Below are positions 47,687 through 59,626 of a stretch of DNA of 64,000 bases, in pieces. Numbering within the stretch: position 1 is the stretch's first letter; each line of letters starts with the position of its first letter. Position numbers and translations under genes: made by a program. The DNA is from Hypericum androsaemum (lineage: Eukaryota; Streptophyta; Magnoliopsida; Malpighiales; Hypericaceae). The DNA lies in NCBI GenBank assembly GCA_963995505.1, contig OZ023190.1:6342516-6406515 (forward strand), in the 5' to 3' direction. A model generated the notes under the pieces. That model was given only the letters and a program-made list of their open reading frames with translations. It had not been told where the DNA came from and searched no databases.

Positions 47687-48902
47687 ATACAATGATCTCA
47701 GCCTTGATCATTGAACAAGAAAAAATTAACAAAAATCTTCTAACAACAAGGCTTAATTTAACAAGTGTATCTCTTTGGGATCAGTCTCATTTCTTAAATT
47801 TTTTATTTTGTTTGAAATTCATCCTATGGTATCCGAAAAACACATTAGGCCATGTAATTTGCATTCGAGTTGGATAAACTACAGAGGCATGAAAGATCTC
47901 CTCACTGAGAAATTTTTTCAAGAGAACTGCATTTTTAATGCTTAAACACAACTTTTGGTACAACCACGGAAAACAGATACAGGGCCTTAGTGGTAACTCC
48001 TAAGGCGATATTGAATAAGAAATAAATGAAAAGGACGTAAACTTCTGGTCCCCTCGAGCGATATGAGAGCATAGCACCTTCCGAACCCATGAAGCTCTAT
48101 GTCAAATTAAAACTTTTGGGTAACTAACATAATCAAAGCCTAGGGGTTGATAAAATCAAGCCAAGCGGTCCAGGAAACCGAATTTGGCAAGAAGGCCTTG
48201 GATGATCATCATCATGATCACGTGGCGACCAATCGGGATAGGGAGACATGGACAAAATGTGCCACACCAACTCATGTATGGTATGATGGATACGGTATCA
48301 GTCCTTAAGCATGAGGTGAGAGGATCGAATCCCATGACCGTCTAAGATCCGAAATTGTGGAAACAATTTAAATCTCACCAAAAAAAAATTGCACTCCATT
48401 GGTATTCCTGTTCCCATCTGGCTTTCCTGTTGGATTTTAACGGCTTCTCCGCAAATATGTTTTTCTCATGTAGTTACATGTATATGTGTTGCCATTATCA
48501 TATTGCGAGTTGTAACAGTTGTCAACGTTATTATAAGTGTTGAAAATCTATTAGTTTATTGTCTCAAGGTTTTGATTTAGAAATAGAAATTTTAATATGA
48601 TATTAGAACGAGTTAATCTTGTACTCATTATTTGCGTCACACGGCAATTGTTTCATCCCACATTAGCAAATTCAAAACCCGTTCAAACTTTGGTCTCTTG
48701 ATGTATTATGTTTGAAGAGTCGTGTTGAGATTAAAATATTACTAGTTGCAAGAATAATGAAGTTTTTGTACATTTAAAAAAATTCACCAATACATTATTT
48801 AAAAATTTTGTGTTTAATATAGAGATTATAATAATATGCAAAATGTTTCGTCTTCCAAGCTTTATTTTGTAGTGGGGACCAAAGACCACTTGCATGCTCC
48901 TT
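47687..48902. other. Intergenic, no gene seen
   Basis: AT-rich. Around 48250-48360 there is a piece ('accaactcatgtatggtatgatgg...tctaagatccgaaattgtgg') that looks like decayed retroelement sequence, but I cannot place it. No coding region is supported. Confidence 0.4.
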
Positions 48903-48910
48903 GTCGGTGA

Positions 48911-49620
48911 TAGGGGTGAGGAATCATCGGGGTATCGGGTTTTTGCCAAAAATTGACGCCGACCCCGATGGAAACAATTCTCAACAATTGACACCGATGC
49001 TTGCTCAACTTCCACTCCTACCGACGGTGTCTCGGGCTTGCGGTGTTATCATCAGTCGGTCGGTGCAGCGGTGTGACACCGAGACGGAGACGGAGGATGA
49101 GGGGAAGACTGGAAGATGGAGGACGAGAGGTGGATGGAGCCTGGAGGATGAGAGGGAGAGTGTTGCATGTCTATTTCACCGGCGAATTTGGCAAAATCGA
49201 AGATGAAGAATTGGCTGGGCTTCGATGGCGGAATGAGAAATTTGGAGAGAGAGAGCAGCGGTCATCGACATCATCGACACAAATTTCAACTGATCTTCGA
49301 GGACTCCTGGAACACGTGGATCAAGGAGAAGCAGCGGCGGTCGGAGATGCAAGGAGGAGCAACGGCGTTGGAGACGTGAGGAGGAGCAGCGGTGGAATAA
49401 TCAGTGGGCCTATTTGGGCCTGGGCTCCTTGCTCTTATTAGTGAAGTTCGATTCTCGGGTTGTCGGTGTCTCGGGCTTGCAAAAAAAAGACACCGACTCA
49501 ACACCGAGAAGTTCGGTTTGGCAACATTTGTAACCCATAACACCGTTCGGTGTTTCGGTGTTCGGTGCTTCGGTGTGGTCGGTTTATCGGGTTGTCGGGT
49601 TTTTTCGGTGCTCAGCCCTA
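48911..49620. mobile_element. Non-autonomous hAT element, 710 bp
   Basis: Starts TAGGGGTGAG and ends CTCAGCCCTA. It is flanked by a perfect 8-bp duplication GTCGGTGA at 48903-48910 and 49621-49628. Subterminal regions carry repeated CGGTGTTCGG/ATCGGG words in opposite orientation. The interior (49080-49430) is GC-rich and open on the plus strand for about 146 codons without recognisable domains. No transposase. Confidence 0.85.
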
Positions 49621-49628
49621 GTCGGTGA

Positions 49629-50639
49629 TATCAATTCCTTAGGAAACTTCAGGACTAGAGAGGCTCTCAGGGGAAAAAATGCACTAGAGAGGCTAACAAG
49701 TGAAGGAAGAATCCACGCGGTTTTATCTGATATAATGTTTTCTGTGGCTCTGTCTTCTTTTATTAAATTTTTTATTTCTAATTTCTGTAATTTTACGTTT
49801 TCTTTCCCTAATTTGTATTATGTAAGCAGAGTTAGCACACAACCTTGACTTAAAGTATTCCAATCACTACATCCAAACCGGTAGGAAAATTGTGGATCCT
49901 ACTGTGGGCTTTTGGATTAAATGTCATACTCTCGTTAACTATATCAGTCTAAACTTCTGTGGGCTTTTGGACTAAATCTCATACTCTCATTAACATCCTC
50001 TCAAAATTTAGTTATTTCATCCACTACACCTAACGTCTTTCGAATCAATATACTTGGACAAAATTTCAATCCTAGATGGCCAAAATAGTTTTAGGTATTA
50101 AGCATACTAATTGCCAACTAAATCTAAGCATTTTAACTCAGACAAGAAGATGCTCTCAAGTGGGGGCGCCAACACTCGGGTGGGGGATTGGGGATTTTTC
50201 GGGTTAGGACAGATAAGACATTTGGGTGGGATGGGGTTACCTCTTTGTAAATACTATTACTACTATATTTCTATATATAAATAAAGCAATTTTACCTACC
50301 AAAAAATAAATTATTAAGATAAAGTCGGTTTCTATTCCATTATTTTCATGCCAATTGCCAAGTATGAAAATTTCTCTCGTCAGATTTGTTGTCTCATGAT
50401 TCTTTCTTATGATTTCATATAATTTAAAAATATTATAAATAATTATTCCCATATTCCACGCAAACCATCATGACAGAGCGGCAAGTTATTCGTATAGAGC
50501 GATCTCTGTAATTCCTCATCCAAGAGATATAAATCAAGTGAACAACAATCGATAGAAAGATAACTTGGGTGATTTGGGTGATATATTTTTTGAAAAGGCT
50601 GAAGTTTATAAGGAAATGTATATAATATAGTTTGTAGCT
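49629..50639. other. Intergenic, with a short direct repeat
   Basis: Two roughly 37-bp copies at 49903-49939 and 49958-49994 (TGTGGGCTTTTGGA.TAAAT...) are offset by 55 bp. The rest is AT-rich without genes. Confidence 0.5.
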
Positions 50640-50905
50640 ACCTGGGGAAATAAGGACACTTCCAGATTATGTGACTGTTGGACTTTCACTTTCTTCTTCG
50701 TAAAGTCCGTCGAAGCTTGAGCTTGATTTTCCCCAGAACAAACCGTTGCGCCGTCTTCGTTCTGTGAAGCCGTCGCTGCATCGGGGACCTGATTTAACAC
50801 CCACCGCAAGCTCGAAGGTGAATATTCCACATTCCAAGCTTGGAGACGAGATAACGATGTGGAGCAGAGAGTTGTGGTTAGAAGTGTAATGCAACACAAA
50901 CTAGG
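50640..50905 (-). other. Exon-like segment of unknown origin
   Basis: The minus strand is GC-richer here and open (SSLRWVLNQVPDAATASQNE...), ending CCCCAG|GTAGCTACA at about 50640, a good donor. I do not recognise the protein, and another frame is also open. It lies downstream of the duplicated SLAH promoter (51040-51345), so it could be an exon now driven by that promoter, or just remnant sequence. Confidence 0.25.
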
Positions 50906-51039
50906 TGGTTCACCCTGCCGAGTTCTTTAGAGAGAGTTCTGTCGCACCAAAGTATTCTCTCACTATCCACGTGTGTCGATTTTGGGTACATGTACCTCAA
51001 GGGTTAACTTCAGCCCCCGGAATTATCACACTTATAGTA

Positions 51040-51345
51040 CCTAGAATAGCTACTCACAAGCTAAAAGATAACACCATCAGATGCAGAAAAGGGAGCATAC
51101 CTCAGAGTTGGGAGTACTTGATCAACAAACCAGGGCACATAGTGCTGTGTAGCTTGTGGAAACGGACACGAACCAAGAGGCACAAGCTTTTGCGCTAAAT
51201 TAGCTGCATTTACTCATTAGCAGCAGGGGAGAGGATATATATATCATCGGCCAGAAGCAGACATCCGCTGGGGAGGCTTAGTAGAAACAAAAGTCACGTT
51301 TGTTTTGGATTGCTCCTTACTATATTGACCATACTTAAAAAAAAG
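51040..51345 (-). pseudogene. Duplicated promoter and 5' leader of the SLAH gene, without coding region
   Basis: About 300 bp align closely with the SLAH gene's upstream region (62323-62627). Shared blocks are 'ctcacaagctaaaagataac', 'gagcatacctcagagttgggagta', 'gctgtgtagcttgt.ggaaacgg', 'atcggccagaag.agacatcc' and 'actatattgaccatactt'. The TATA tract (51233-51244) and the 5' UTR splice donor (51101/51100, minus CTGAG|GTATG) are both kept. Similarity ends before the position of the coding exon, and no channel coding sequence follows on the minus strand. Confidence 0.75.
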
Positions 51346-52095
51346 AAACAGTACACTTTAGTACTCTATAGTTTCACATTTTTTAAATTAAGGCCATGTG
51401 GTTTCAAATTACGTTTTTAAGCCTTGTGGTTTTTTTTGCTCGGACACGTCCCAGTCCCATGTAGCTACCCATCCTTTTGGCCATCCATGTGGGCTCCACA
51501 CCCTGTGGATATGAACCCCTACAGCTCTTCCTTGAAACCTCCCCGACTATTTCCCTGAACCCACGCGAGTCCCATACCGGAATAATAGCTCTTTCTGGCG
51601 CAGGTGTGAACTCGGCTCGGCCGGTGATTTTCTCGGATCTTGTAGGAGGAGAGGAAGTAGGACGGCGAAGAGCTACTCCGAGGTGGATAGGACATAGATT
51701 TGGATCTCGATGGAGCGCTTAGAGTCTGAGAACTTGGAGAGGAAGGACGAGGCGGTTGTCGCAGCAGTTTCGGAATCGACGGCGACTGGCCCGACGCAGG
51801 ACTGGTGGCGGTTGGCAAAGCAGTCCAGCAGTGATTGGTGCTTCTTCTCTAGGGTCGGGTCCATTTTTCGGATTCGGGTCGCCGAGTTCTTAGGAAACGA
51901 AAAAATAATTTTAGTTTGGGTTTGGATTTTGACGAGAATGAGGAAGGAGGTTATTTTTTCATTTCTCTGTTTGGGTTTGGAAGGTGAAGAGGGTATTTTT
52001 TATAATTTGTTCAAAAGTTAGGATCATTTTAGTAATTTATCACATGACACGTCAGCGACGATTTAAACAACAAATCATCTACGTAGGATAACAAA
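51346..52095. mobile_element. Degraded MULE-type element (tentative)
   Basis: The left side (ACACTTTAGTACTCTATAGTTT, then two 'tgtggttt' phrases) resembles the end of the 12959 and 13862 elements. The right part (TAGTAATTTATCACATGACACGTCAGC) resembles the inner TIR of the 13862 element. The outermost right end is missing and no target duplication could be defined. The GC-rich interior (51590-51870) is open on the plus strand (MERLESENLERKDEAVVAAV...) and not recognised. Confidence 0.35.
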
Positions 52096-52289
52096 CCCTA
52101 GGTCGCCTTAACCCTCTAGAACGTTCCTTGAAGATCCGGCTCAGTTTAGGAAGATGTAGAGTGGCTTGACCTTCTTTGCAAAAACTCATCTTAAGCCCGT
52201 CATTGTCCAAAGCAACTCCAAAATATTCATCCCGGCTACCTCCTCGAAGGTCCAAAGTGCCCTATCGGGCTTCCACCTTATGGGTCGAG

Positions 52290-52623
52290 ATGCTCTATCA
52301 GACATCCTGCTTCTCGTGCCGAGGCGTCCAACCCGGACATCCCGCTTCTCGGGCCATGGCGTTTAACTTAGACATCCCACTTCGCGTGTTGAGGCGTCCA
52401 TCCGGACATCCCACTTCAAAGGTTAAAGCGCCCTCTGGGCTCCCGCCTCGAAAGTCAAAGCGACCATCCGGGCTCCCGCCTTGTAGGTCAAAGTGACCAT
52501 CCGGGCTCCCGCTTTGTAGATCAAACCATACATCTGGATTTCTGCCTTGTAGGTCAAAGTGTACATCAATGTTCCCGCCTTGAGGACCAAATCATCATTT
52601 TACTAATACGGCCCGCCACTTCT
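52290..52623. repeat. Degenerate tandem repeat, units of about 33 bp
   Basis: Repeated phrases such as CATCCGGGCTCCCGCCT and GACATCCCACTTC recur every 30-36 bp with much drift. It grades into the regular 29-bp array that follows. Possibly part of a decayed LTR or untranslated leader of a retroelement. Confidence 0.5.
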
Positions 52624-52884
52624 AAGTCCAAAGCGGGACGGCGTCCATTACTAAATCCAAAGTGGGAGAACGTCTATCGTCAAACCCAAAGTGGGATGGT
52701 ACCCACTACCAAGTCCAAAGTGGGAGGACGCCTACCGCCAAGTCTCAAGCGGGACGGCGCCCACTACCAAGCTTAAAGCGAGACGATGCCCACTACCAAA
52801 TTCAAAGCGGGAGGACACCTACCGCCAAGTCTAAAGCGGCACGGCGTCCACTACCAAGCTTTAAACGAGACGACGCCCACTCGG
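52624..52884. repeat. 29-bp tandem array, nine units
   Basis: Units start at 52624, 52653, 52682, 52711, 52740, 52769, 52798, 52827 and 52856. Each has the form AA.TC.AAAGCGGGA....CC. The last six units fall into an A-B-C-A-B-C order (for example ..CTACCGCC, ..GGCG.CCACTACC, CGAGACGA..), giving an 87-bp higher-order repeat. GC-rich against AT-rich surroundings. No coding role is evident. Confidence 0.85.
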
Positions 52885-53863
52885 ACATCCACTTCAAGGG
52901 CCGAGGTTCCCACCCGGTCATCCGCTTCAAAAGCCGAGGTATCCAGCTTCAAACCCAAAGCAAACATCCACATTAACTTATATTTTTTACCTTCTTCTGC
53001 TCCGATTCAGAAAACTTCATAAACTGCAAAGTTGTAGATCCACGTCTTAGCTTTCCATATAAGCTTGAATAATCTCAACCGGAGATCTGAGACAGAATCT
53101 GTGATTTTTCTACCAAAATACGATAGTCCTTGACGAGGTAACCAACACCAAAATTTGAAGCCTCGTTTTGACCCTCCTCCATGCATATTTATCCAAGACT
53201 CTTGAAATATAAGTTGGAAATCTACTTCTTGAATTTCTATGGCAATAAGAATCACTCCATTCTGAGGCTTGGGTAGAGTGTTACGGTCAATTTTCCTAGG
53301 ATAGACGTGGCTGCCTTAGTACCCACCATGTGCTTGTGGAAACGCCAAGGCTCTCTTCCCTGACTTCGTGTTAGGCACCGACTTCATGACATGGACCTCA
53401 AGCCAAAGCTCATCTCCAAAGACGCAGACCTCGTATCAAACCTCGCTTCCATGAACGCAAGAATTTGACGTCCAACACCTATATACAATAGCTCTTCCAA
53501 AAACTAACACAGCCTAATGGAAGATAGCGATCCCGTCGGGGGAGAAATAGTCAAACGGGAGAGAAGGCAAGTCCAGGTTGGAGAACGTGGTGGAGTAGCA
53601 TAACAGCTGGAACCTGCGACGCCGATGCCAGTTCCACCACCCAAGATGCGACGCCGGTGCCACCACCCAAAATGCCACCGTTGCTTGCCGGTGGAACAGA
53701 CTGATTGGCATACGACGAGGACATTGTCGGCGTGGTCGTGGGGTGGGTCCTACAGATGGAGAAGGTGATGGGGCCCACAAGGGAGACAGAGAAGGATAAG
53801 AGAAGTGAGCTTCGGCCATCACATATATATATTTTTTCTATTTTCGCCTATTTAAATCGACGC
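52885..53863. other. Retroelement-like debris, no supported gene
   Basis: About 53010-53280 has phrases such as 'gcaaagttgtagatccacgtcttagctttcc', reminiscent of gypsy-type LTR sequence. A GC-rich block at 53514-53822 is open on the minus strand (MMAEAHFSYPSLSPLW...) but proline/serine-rich and unrecognised. No termini could be fixed. Confidence 0.35.
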
Positions 53864-54106
53864 AGTGATCCTCAGTGGGAATTCTGCGGATAAGAGATTA
53901 TTCATCCATAGAATGCCATTGAACCCACCAGAGAAACTTGAGATGTCGTATACGATGATATGCAAGCAATTTTTTGTACATATGTATTTTGCATTCACGA
54001 TCAACAAAGCACAAAGACAAACAATTGAAAACACCAGTATTGATGTTGCTGATAAAGTTGGAACGTTTACAAAAAATGTCGTGTATAAACAAATTTTTAT
54101 GATATT
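53864..54106 (+). pseudogene. Helitron helicase (PIF1-like) C-terminal relic
   Basis: The frame from about 53865 reads ILSGNSADKRLFIHRMPLNP, then KQFFVHMYFAFTINKAQRQT. This is the Helitron/PIF1 motif usually written FAMTINKSQGQT. It then jumps to TFTKNVVYKQIF, the usual very end of the protein, so the segment with the YVALSR motif is deleted. Only about 80 residues of a roughly 1,400-residue RepHel protein remain. The catalytic domain is absent. It marks the 3' part of a decayed Helitron. Confidence 0.75.
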
Positions 54107-54226
54107 TTAGGTAAATCAAAAAAGAAAATAGTGTAATGAAATATGCAAAAGAGCATCTTATTCATTTACAGCTTAACAAAGAAAATTAATAAAGGATATA
54201 TTTTATGAATATTGGAACAGAATAAT

Positions 54227-54254
54227 ACTCGTATCGCGCGTGCGTCTTTTCTAG
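54227..54254 (+). mobile_element. Candidate Helitron 3' terminus
   Basis: A small CGC...GCG hairpin in CGCGCGTGCG is followed six bases later by CTAG and then T. Helitrons end in a short hairpin plus CTRR inserted before T. It lies 120 bp after the helicase relic on the same strand, as expected. The stem is only 3 bp, so this is tentative. Confidence 0.4.
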
Positions 54255-54555
54255 TAAAGATTATGAGAACTCTAATTGACCACGACTCTCACGTTATGGT
54301 TTCCATATCTTTTCTCCATCCAAAGAGCGACGACTTTCTTGGTGAAACACTGGAAGTTGGTCATCTCTCTCCCGATCGTCATAAAAGTTTTTTAACATTA
54401 GGTAATCACTTGCGAAAGATCTGTAAACAATATAAATCTTTGACAATTGATTATAATGTATCAATGGTTATCATCATAATTGAATCGTTAGTTTTATTTT
54501 TACTAACAATCGGACTAAGAAGTAAGAACCACGTGAGAACGATGATTATTTTTAT

Positions 54556-54822
54556 TGTTAGGGTTTGTCTCAAATTCAAGACAAATTAATACTCTATTCT
54601 TATTTAGAGTAGGGTAATAATCTCCTATATATATCGGCCTATGCCTAAATCTTTTGTGTGTAGTCGAGAGTTGTGAGGTAGAGAGAACCATCACGGAGGC
54701 CTTGTAACCGATTGGACTCACATAGTGGATGACTCTCCTTTGCCCGTAGTTTTCTCCCCATCTTGGAGTTTTCACGTAATTCTTGTGTCTCGTATTTCTC
54801 GTTTCGATCTTATTTCTCAACA
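54556..54822 (+). repeat. 5' LTR of copia C
   Basis: 267 bp with a TATATATATCGG tract at about 54626 as a likely TATA box. Followed directly by the primer-binding site. Confidence 0.93.
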
Positions 54823-54836
54823 ATTGGTATCAGAGC

Positions 54837-55540
54837 CAGATCTGAGACTCGAGTATACGACACGAAAAAAAAGGGGATCAGATTTGAAAATTGGGGAAAT
54901 CTGAGTTTTGGCTTTGAACCCGACGCTAGAGCCGCTCACCCTTGGAGTAGCCAAGCACCACAGGCCGGTCGCCGCCCCGATCAGCCGCCACCTGCGGTCC
55001 GCTGCCACTGCCCGTACGCTGCCCGCTCCGTCGCCAACTCGAGGAGCCATCGCATTGCACGGTGAGGAAGTAACCCGTTTCAGAACGGGTTTGGAGAAGA
55101 GCGAGCCGTCGCTCGTCCGAGGAGAGGCCAGCCAACGGAGAAAGCCCACGCACCATCACCGCGCCGTGCTTGGGGGAGACCAAGCTCGACCCGCTCGTCC
55201 ATCGCCTAGAGTAGCGCCGCCGCTCGCCGAGTTCTGAGGAAGGAGACCGCCGAGGAGGATATTTTGGGGAGAGAGAAAGAACCTTCAAATCCTGACGCTG
55301 CCGCCACCCACTGACGCGTCACTGTGTCCTCCGCCAGTGCTCGTCACAGCCGAGCCATTGCCGCCTGCCGTAGTGGTCCTGCCGCTCAGCCACCACTCTT
55401 AGAAGTTTTGGGTTGAAAAAACCCTAATTTCGAGTTGACTTGATCAATGGTTTGACTGGTTGACCGAAAGTCAACGGTTTTGGCTGATTTTAGTTTTCTA
55501 ACCTGTTTTGGGCTGATATCTTGGTTCGAGGTATTTCAGG
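54837..55540 (+). other. Leader of copia C
   Basis: About 700 bp, GC-rich at 54905-55400, ending GGTATTTCAG|G|ATG directly before gag. This is an acceptor-like context, as in A and B. No coding feature is supported. Confidence 0.4.
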
Positions 55541-58500
55541 ATGACTTCCATGAAGTACGAAATCCCTCAATTGACGAGGAAAACTAATTTTTCCTTGTGG
55601 TAGGTAAAGATGCGCGCTATTCTGACACATTTAGAGCTGGATGGGACTCTACTTGATGAGAAGTCGATGCCTTCGAGTTGGGATGCTGCGATGAAGGCAT
55701 CAAAGAACCGTAAGGCTGTGAGTCAAATTCAGTTGCACTTGTTAGATGATATTTTGCGGGACATGTTGAAGGAGACAACAGCTTCCTCATTGTGGGCAAA
55801 GTTTGAAAAGTTGTGCATGCTCAAGAGTTTGACCAACAAACTGTGCTTGAAGCAACGACTGTTTTCTATCCGGATGCAAGAAGATAAGTCTGTTCATGAC
55901 CACCTTAATGAATTTAAGGATATAGTGGCTCATCTTAGAACTCTGGATGTGAAGTATGATGATGAAGATCTTGCTTTATTATTATTGTGCTCGTTGCCTG
56001 CCTCTTATCAGCAATTCAGGGATACTCTGTTGTTCAGCCATGATACTCTGAGTTGGGATAATGTTCATGATTCGCTCTTCGAGAAAGAGATAATTGATAA
56101 GCACACTGTGATTTCCTCTGAAAATAGCTAAGGGACTGGCTTGGTTATGAGAGGAAGGTCTGAGGAGAAGAATGCTAAGTCTGGTTCGAGGAAGAAGAGC
56201 AGAAGCAAATCAAGGTCAAGGCACAAGGATAAGACTTATTTCAATTGTCATAAGGTTAGGCATATTAAATGGTTCTGTCCGGAGTTGAAGAACAAGAAGA
56301 AGGGCAAAAAGTTCAGTGCTCCAAAAGGAGAAAGTTCTGATAGCGGCAGTGCTAGTGTTGTCACCACCACTCAGCAAGAATATGATGGAGACCTTTTGTC
56401 TGTGATTGATGAAAAGTCTAAGGTTGATGCTGCTTGGGTCCTTGATTCTGCTTGCACATTTCATATGTGTCCCATCAGGGACTGGTTTTTAACATATGAA
56501 CGTGCGGAGGGTAATGTTCTCATGAAAAATAATTTTGTCTGCAAGGTTATTGGTATTGGCACAGTAAAGATCAAGATGCATGATGGTGTCATTCAAACTT
56601 TGACGGATGTGAGACATATCCCTGATCTGAAGCAGAACTTGATTTCGTTGAGTACCCTTGATACACTGGGGCACAGGTACACCGGAGAAGGTGGAGTTCT
56701 TCGTTGAGTAAGAATTCGTTAGTGCATATGAAGGCCAAGAAGGAGGTTGGGAATCTGTATGTTTTGTAGGGTTCTACAGTTACAGGGACTGCTGCTGCTA
56801 CATCTGGCTCGTTGACAGATTCTGAGAATACCTTGTTGTGACATATGCGACTTGGTCATATGAGCGAGAAAGGCATGACCGAGCTGAATAGGAGAGGATT
56901 ATTATGTGGACAGGTTATTGGGAAGCTAGAATTTTGTGAGCACTGTGTGTTTGGCAAGCAGAAGAAAGTCAGTTTTCAGAAAGGTGTGCACACTACAAAA
57001 GAAATACTTGACTATGTTCATTCTGATCTTTGGGGACCGTCTCAAGTTGCATCAAAGAATGGTTCCAAGTATATGCTGACTATCATTGATGATTATTTGA
57101 GGAAGGTGTGGGGCATTCTTCTTGAAGAGCAAGGATCATGTCTTTGTCACTTTCAAGCAGTGGAAGACTATGATTGAGAAGCAGACTGGGAGAGATGTCA
57201 AGCAACTCCACACAGACAATGGATTGGAGTTTTGCTCTAGTTGGTTTGATGAGTTCTGTAAGAATAAGGGTATTGTCAGGCATAAGACAATCCCTGGTAC
57301 ACCTCAACAGAATGGAGTCGCTGAAAAAATGAACAGAAATTTATTGGAGAAAGTTCGTTGTATGCTATCAAATGCTGGTTTGCCTAAGTCATTTTGGGCT
57401 GAAGCTGCTTTCACTGCCTGTCACCTTGTAAATCGTTCACCTCATGCATCTCTTGATTGCAAGGTACCTGAAGAAATGTGGTCTGGAAATCTTCCTAGTT
57501 ATGCTGGTTTGAAGATATTTGGGTGTCCTGCCTATGCTCATGTGAATAATGGCAAGTTAGAGCCAAGATCTGTGAAATGTATCTTCCTTGGCTATGCTTC
57601 TGGAGTGAAGGAATACAAGTTGTGGTGTCTAAGGTCTTGTTGAGTAGGAATGTTATTTTCAAAGAGACAGACATGCTGAGTAAGAGGGAGGATGTTTCTT
57701 CACCTGGTGTTTCCTATGCTCCAATTGTGGACTTGCAAAAGTCAAAAGTGCATATGGAGTTTGATGCTGATCCAGAAGCGAGTTCCTTTCGTGATGTTGA
57801 TTGCCATGATCCTACTCATGGTGGGTTGTCTGATGAAGTTGAGAATATTGGCACAGTTGAGAGGGAGCCAACATATTCTATTGCTAGAGACAGGTCTAGA
57901 AGAATTATTAGGCCTCTATAGAAGTTGGGTGAGGCTGATATTGTTGCTTTTGCCTTGAATGTGGCAGAAGAAGTTGATAGCTGTGAAGAACCGTCTAGTT
58001 ACTCAGATACTATGAAGTCGAAAGACTCTTCTAGATGGTTGGTTGCTGTGGAGGAAGAGATGGAATCTCTTCACAAGAACAAGACTTGGGAGATTACTAA
58101 GCTGCCTAAGGATAAGAAGGTTGTCAGTTGCAAGTGGGTATTCAAGAAGAAGGATGGTATACCTAGAGTTGAAGACCCTAGATACAAGGCTAGGCTAGTG
58201 GCTAGAGGATATAGTTAGATTCCTGGTGTGGACTTTAATGAGGTGTCTTCACCAGTTGTGAAGCATACCTCGATTCGTTCTCTTCTTGGTATTATTGCTA
58301 TGCAAGATTTGGAGCTTAAACAACTTGACGTGAAGATAGCTTTCTTGAATGGAGAGCTTGAGGAGCGGATTTATATGACACAGCCTGAGAGTTTTTATGT
58401 TGAAGGCAAAGAAGACCATGTGTGCTTATTGAAGAAGTCCCTGTATGGCCTTAAGCAGTCTCCAAGGCAGTGGTATAAAAGGTTTGATTCCTTTATGATT

Positions 58501-59544
58501 TCTCATGGTTATGAGAGAAGCAAGTATGATGGTTGTGTTTACCTGAAAAAGCTACACGATAGTTCCCAAGTGTATTTGCTCCTGTATGTGGATGACATGT
58601 TAATTGCTGCCAGTGACAAAGAAGAGGTGAGGAAGCTCAAAGTTCTGTTGAGTGGCGAGTTTGAGATGAAAGATTTGGGTCCTGCTAAGAAGATTCTTGG
58701 CATGGAGATTGCCAGAGATAGAGGAGCAAGAAAATTATTTTTGAGTCAGGAGAGTTACATCGAAAAGGTGCTTGACAGGTTTGATGTGACTGGTAATCCT
58801 GTGAATACTCCTTTTGGTACACATTTTTGACTTTCGTCCGCTTTATCTCCACTGTCAGCTGCTGAGATCGATTACATGTCTGGTGTTCCATACTCCAATA
58901 CTGTTGGTTCTCTGATGTATGCTATGGTTTGCACACGCTCGAATTTGGCCTATGATGTGAGTGTTGTTAGCAGATTTATGGCAAATCCTGGAGAAGGTCA
59001 TTGGAGAGCAGTGGAGTGGATTATGAGGTACTTGAAGGGTACCAAGGGCGTGTGTCTACAGTTTGGAAGCACCAATAATGGAGTTGTTGGTTTCGTTGAT
59101 TCAGATTATGCTGGAGACCTTGATAAGTTCAGGTCCTTGTCTGGATATGTCTTCACTCTTGGAGGATGTGCTATCAGTTGGAGAGCTTGTCTACAGGCCA
59201 TAGTTGCATTGTCAACTGCTGAGGCAGAGTATATTGCTATTACTAAAGGTGTGAAGGAGGCTATATGGTTGAAAGGTTTCTTCAGTAAAATCTGTGAGAA
59301 GCTGCGGGTCAGTACAGTGTACTGTGATAGTCAAAGTGCTATCCATCTCACGAGGGATGCTATGTATCATGAGAGGATGAAGCACATTGATGTGCAGTAC
59401 CACTTCATTCGGGAGCATGTTGCTCAAGGTGATATTGTTGTGAGTAAGGTGGGTACCCAGGACAATCCTGCAGACATGTTGACGAAGCCACTTTCTGGTA
59501 CTAAGTTCGAGCATTGCTTGGACTTGGTAGGTGTTCGTGCTTGA
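55541..59544 (+). pseudogene. gag-pol of copia C, broken
   Basis: Gag begins at 55541 (MTSMKYEIPQLTRKTNFSLW), with a TAG directly after, where relatives have Gln. It continues to 56131. A zinc knuckle with a changed second position (FNCHKVRHIKWFC) is at about 56240, and protease at about 56436 (WVLDSACTFH). GAG-pre-integrase is at about 56845 ([11 protein letters not shown]), and integrase at 57000-57640 (TPQQNGVAEKMNRNLLEKVR). Reverse transcriptase is at 58010-58800 (SLYGLKQSPRQWYKRF; LLYVDDMLIAA), with TAG at about 58216. RNase H is at 58870-59544 ([23 protein letters not shown]). Breaks occur at 56131, 56707, 57177, 57640 and 58828. Lineage resembles Tnt1. Non-autonomous now. Confidence 0.92.
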
Positions 59545-59626
59545 TGCTGATTGCCCTTAGGGGCTGGTGGTGAAGGTGGAACAGCGTTGATGTTGGAGTC
59601 ATAGAATTTGGTCCAAGGTGGAGATT

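Noticed and set aside
52624..52884. CRISPR-like array of 29-bp repeats
   Set aside because: Units are directly contiguous with no unique spacers, and the DNA is clearly a plant nuclear genome; it is an ordinary tandem repeat.
53514..53822. 102-codon minus-strand frame (MMAEAHFSYPSL...)
   Set aside because: Low-complexity proline/serine/arginine composition, alternative frame equally open, no homologue recognised.
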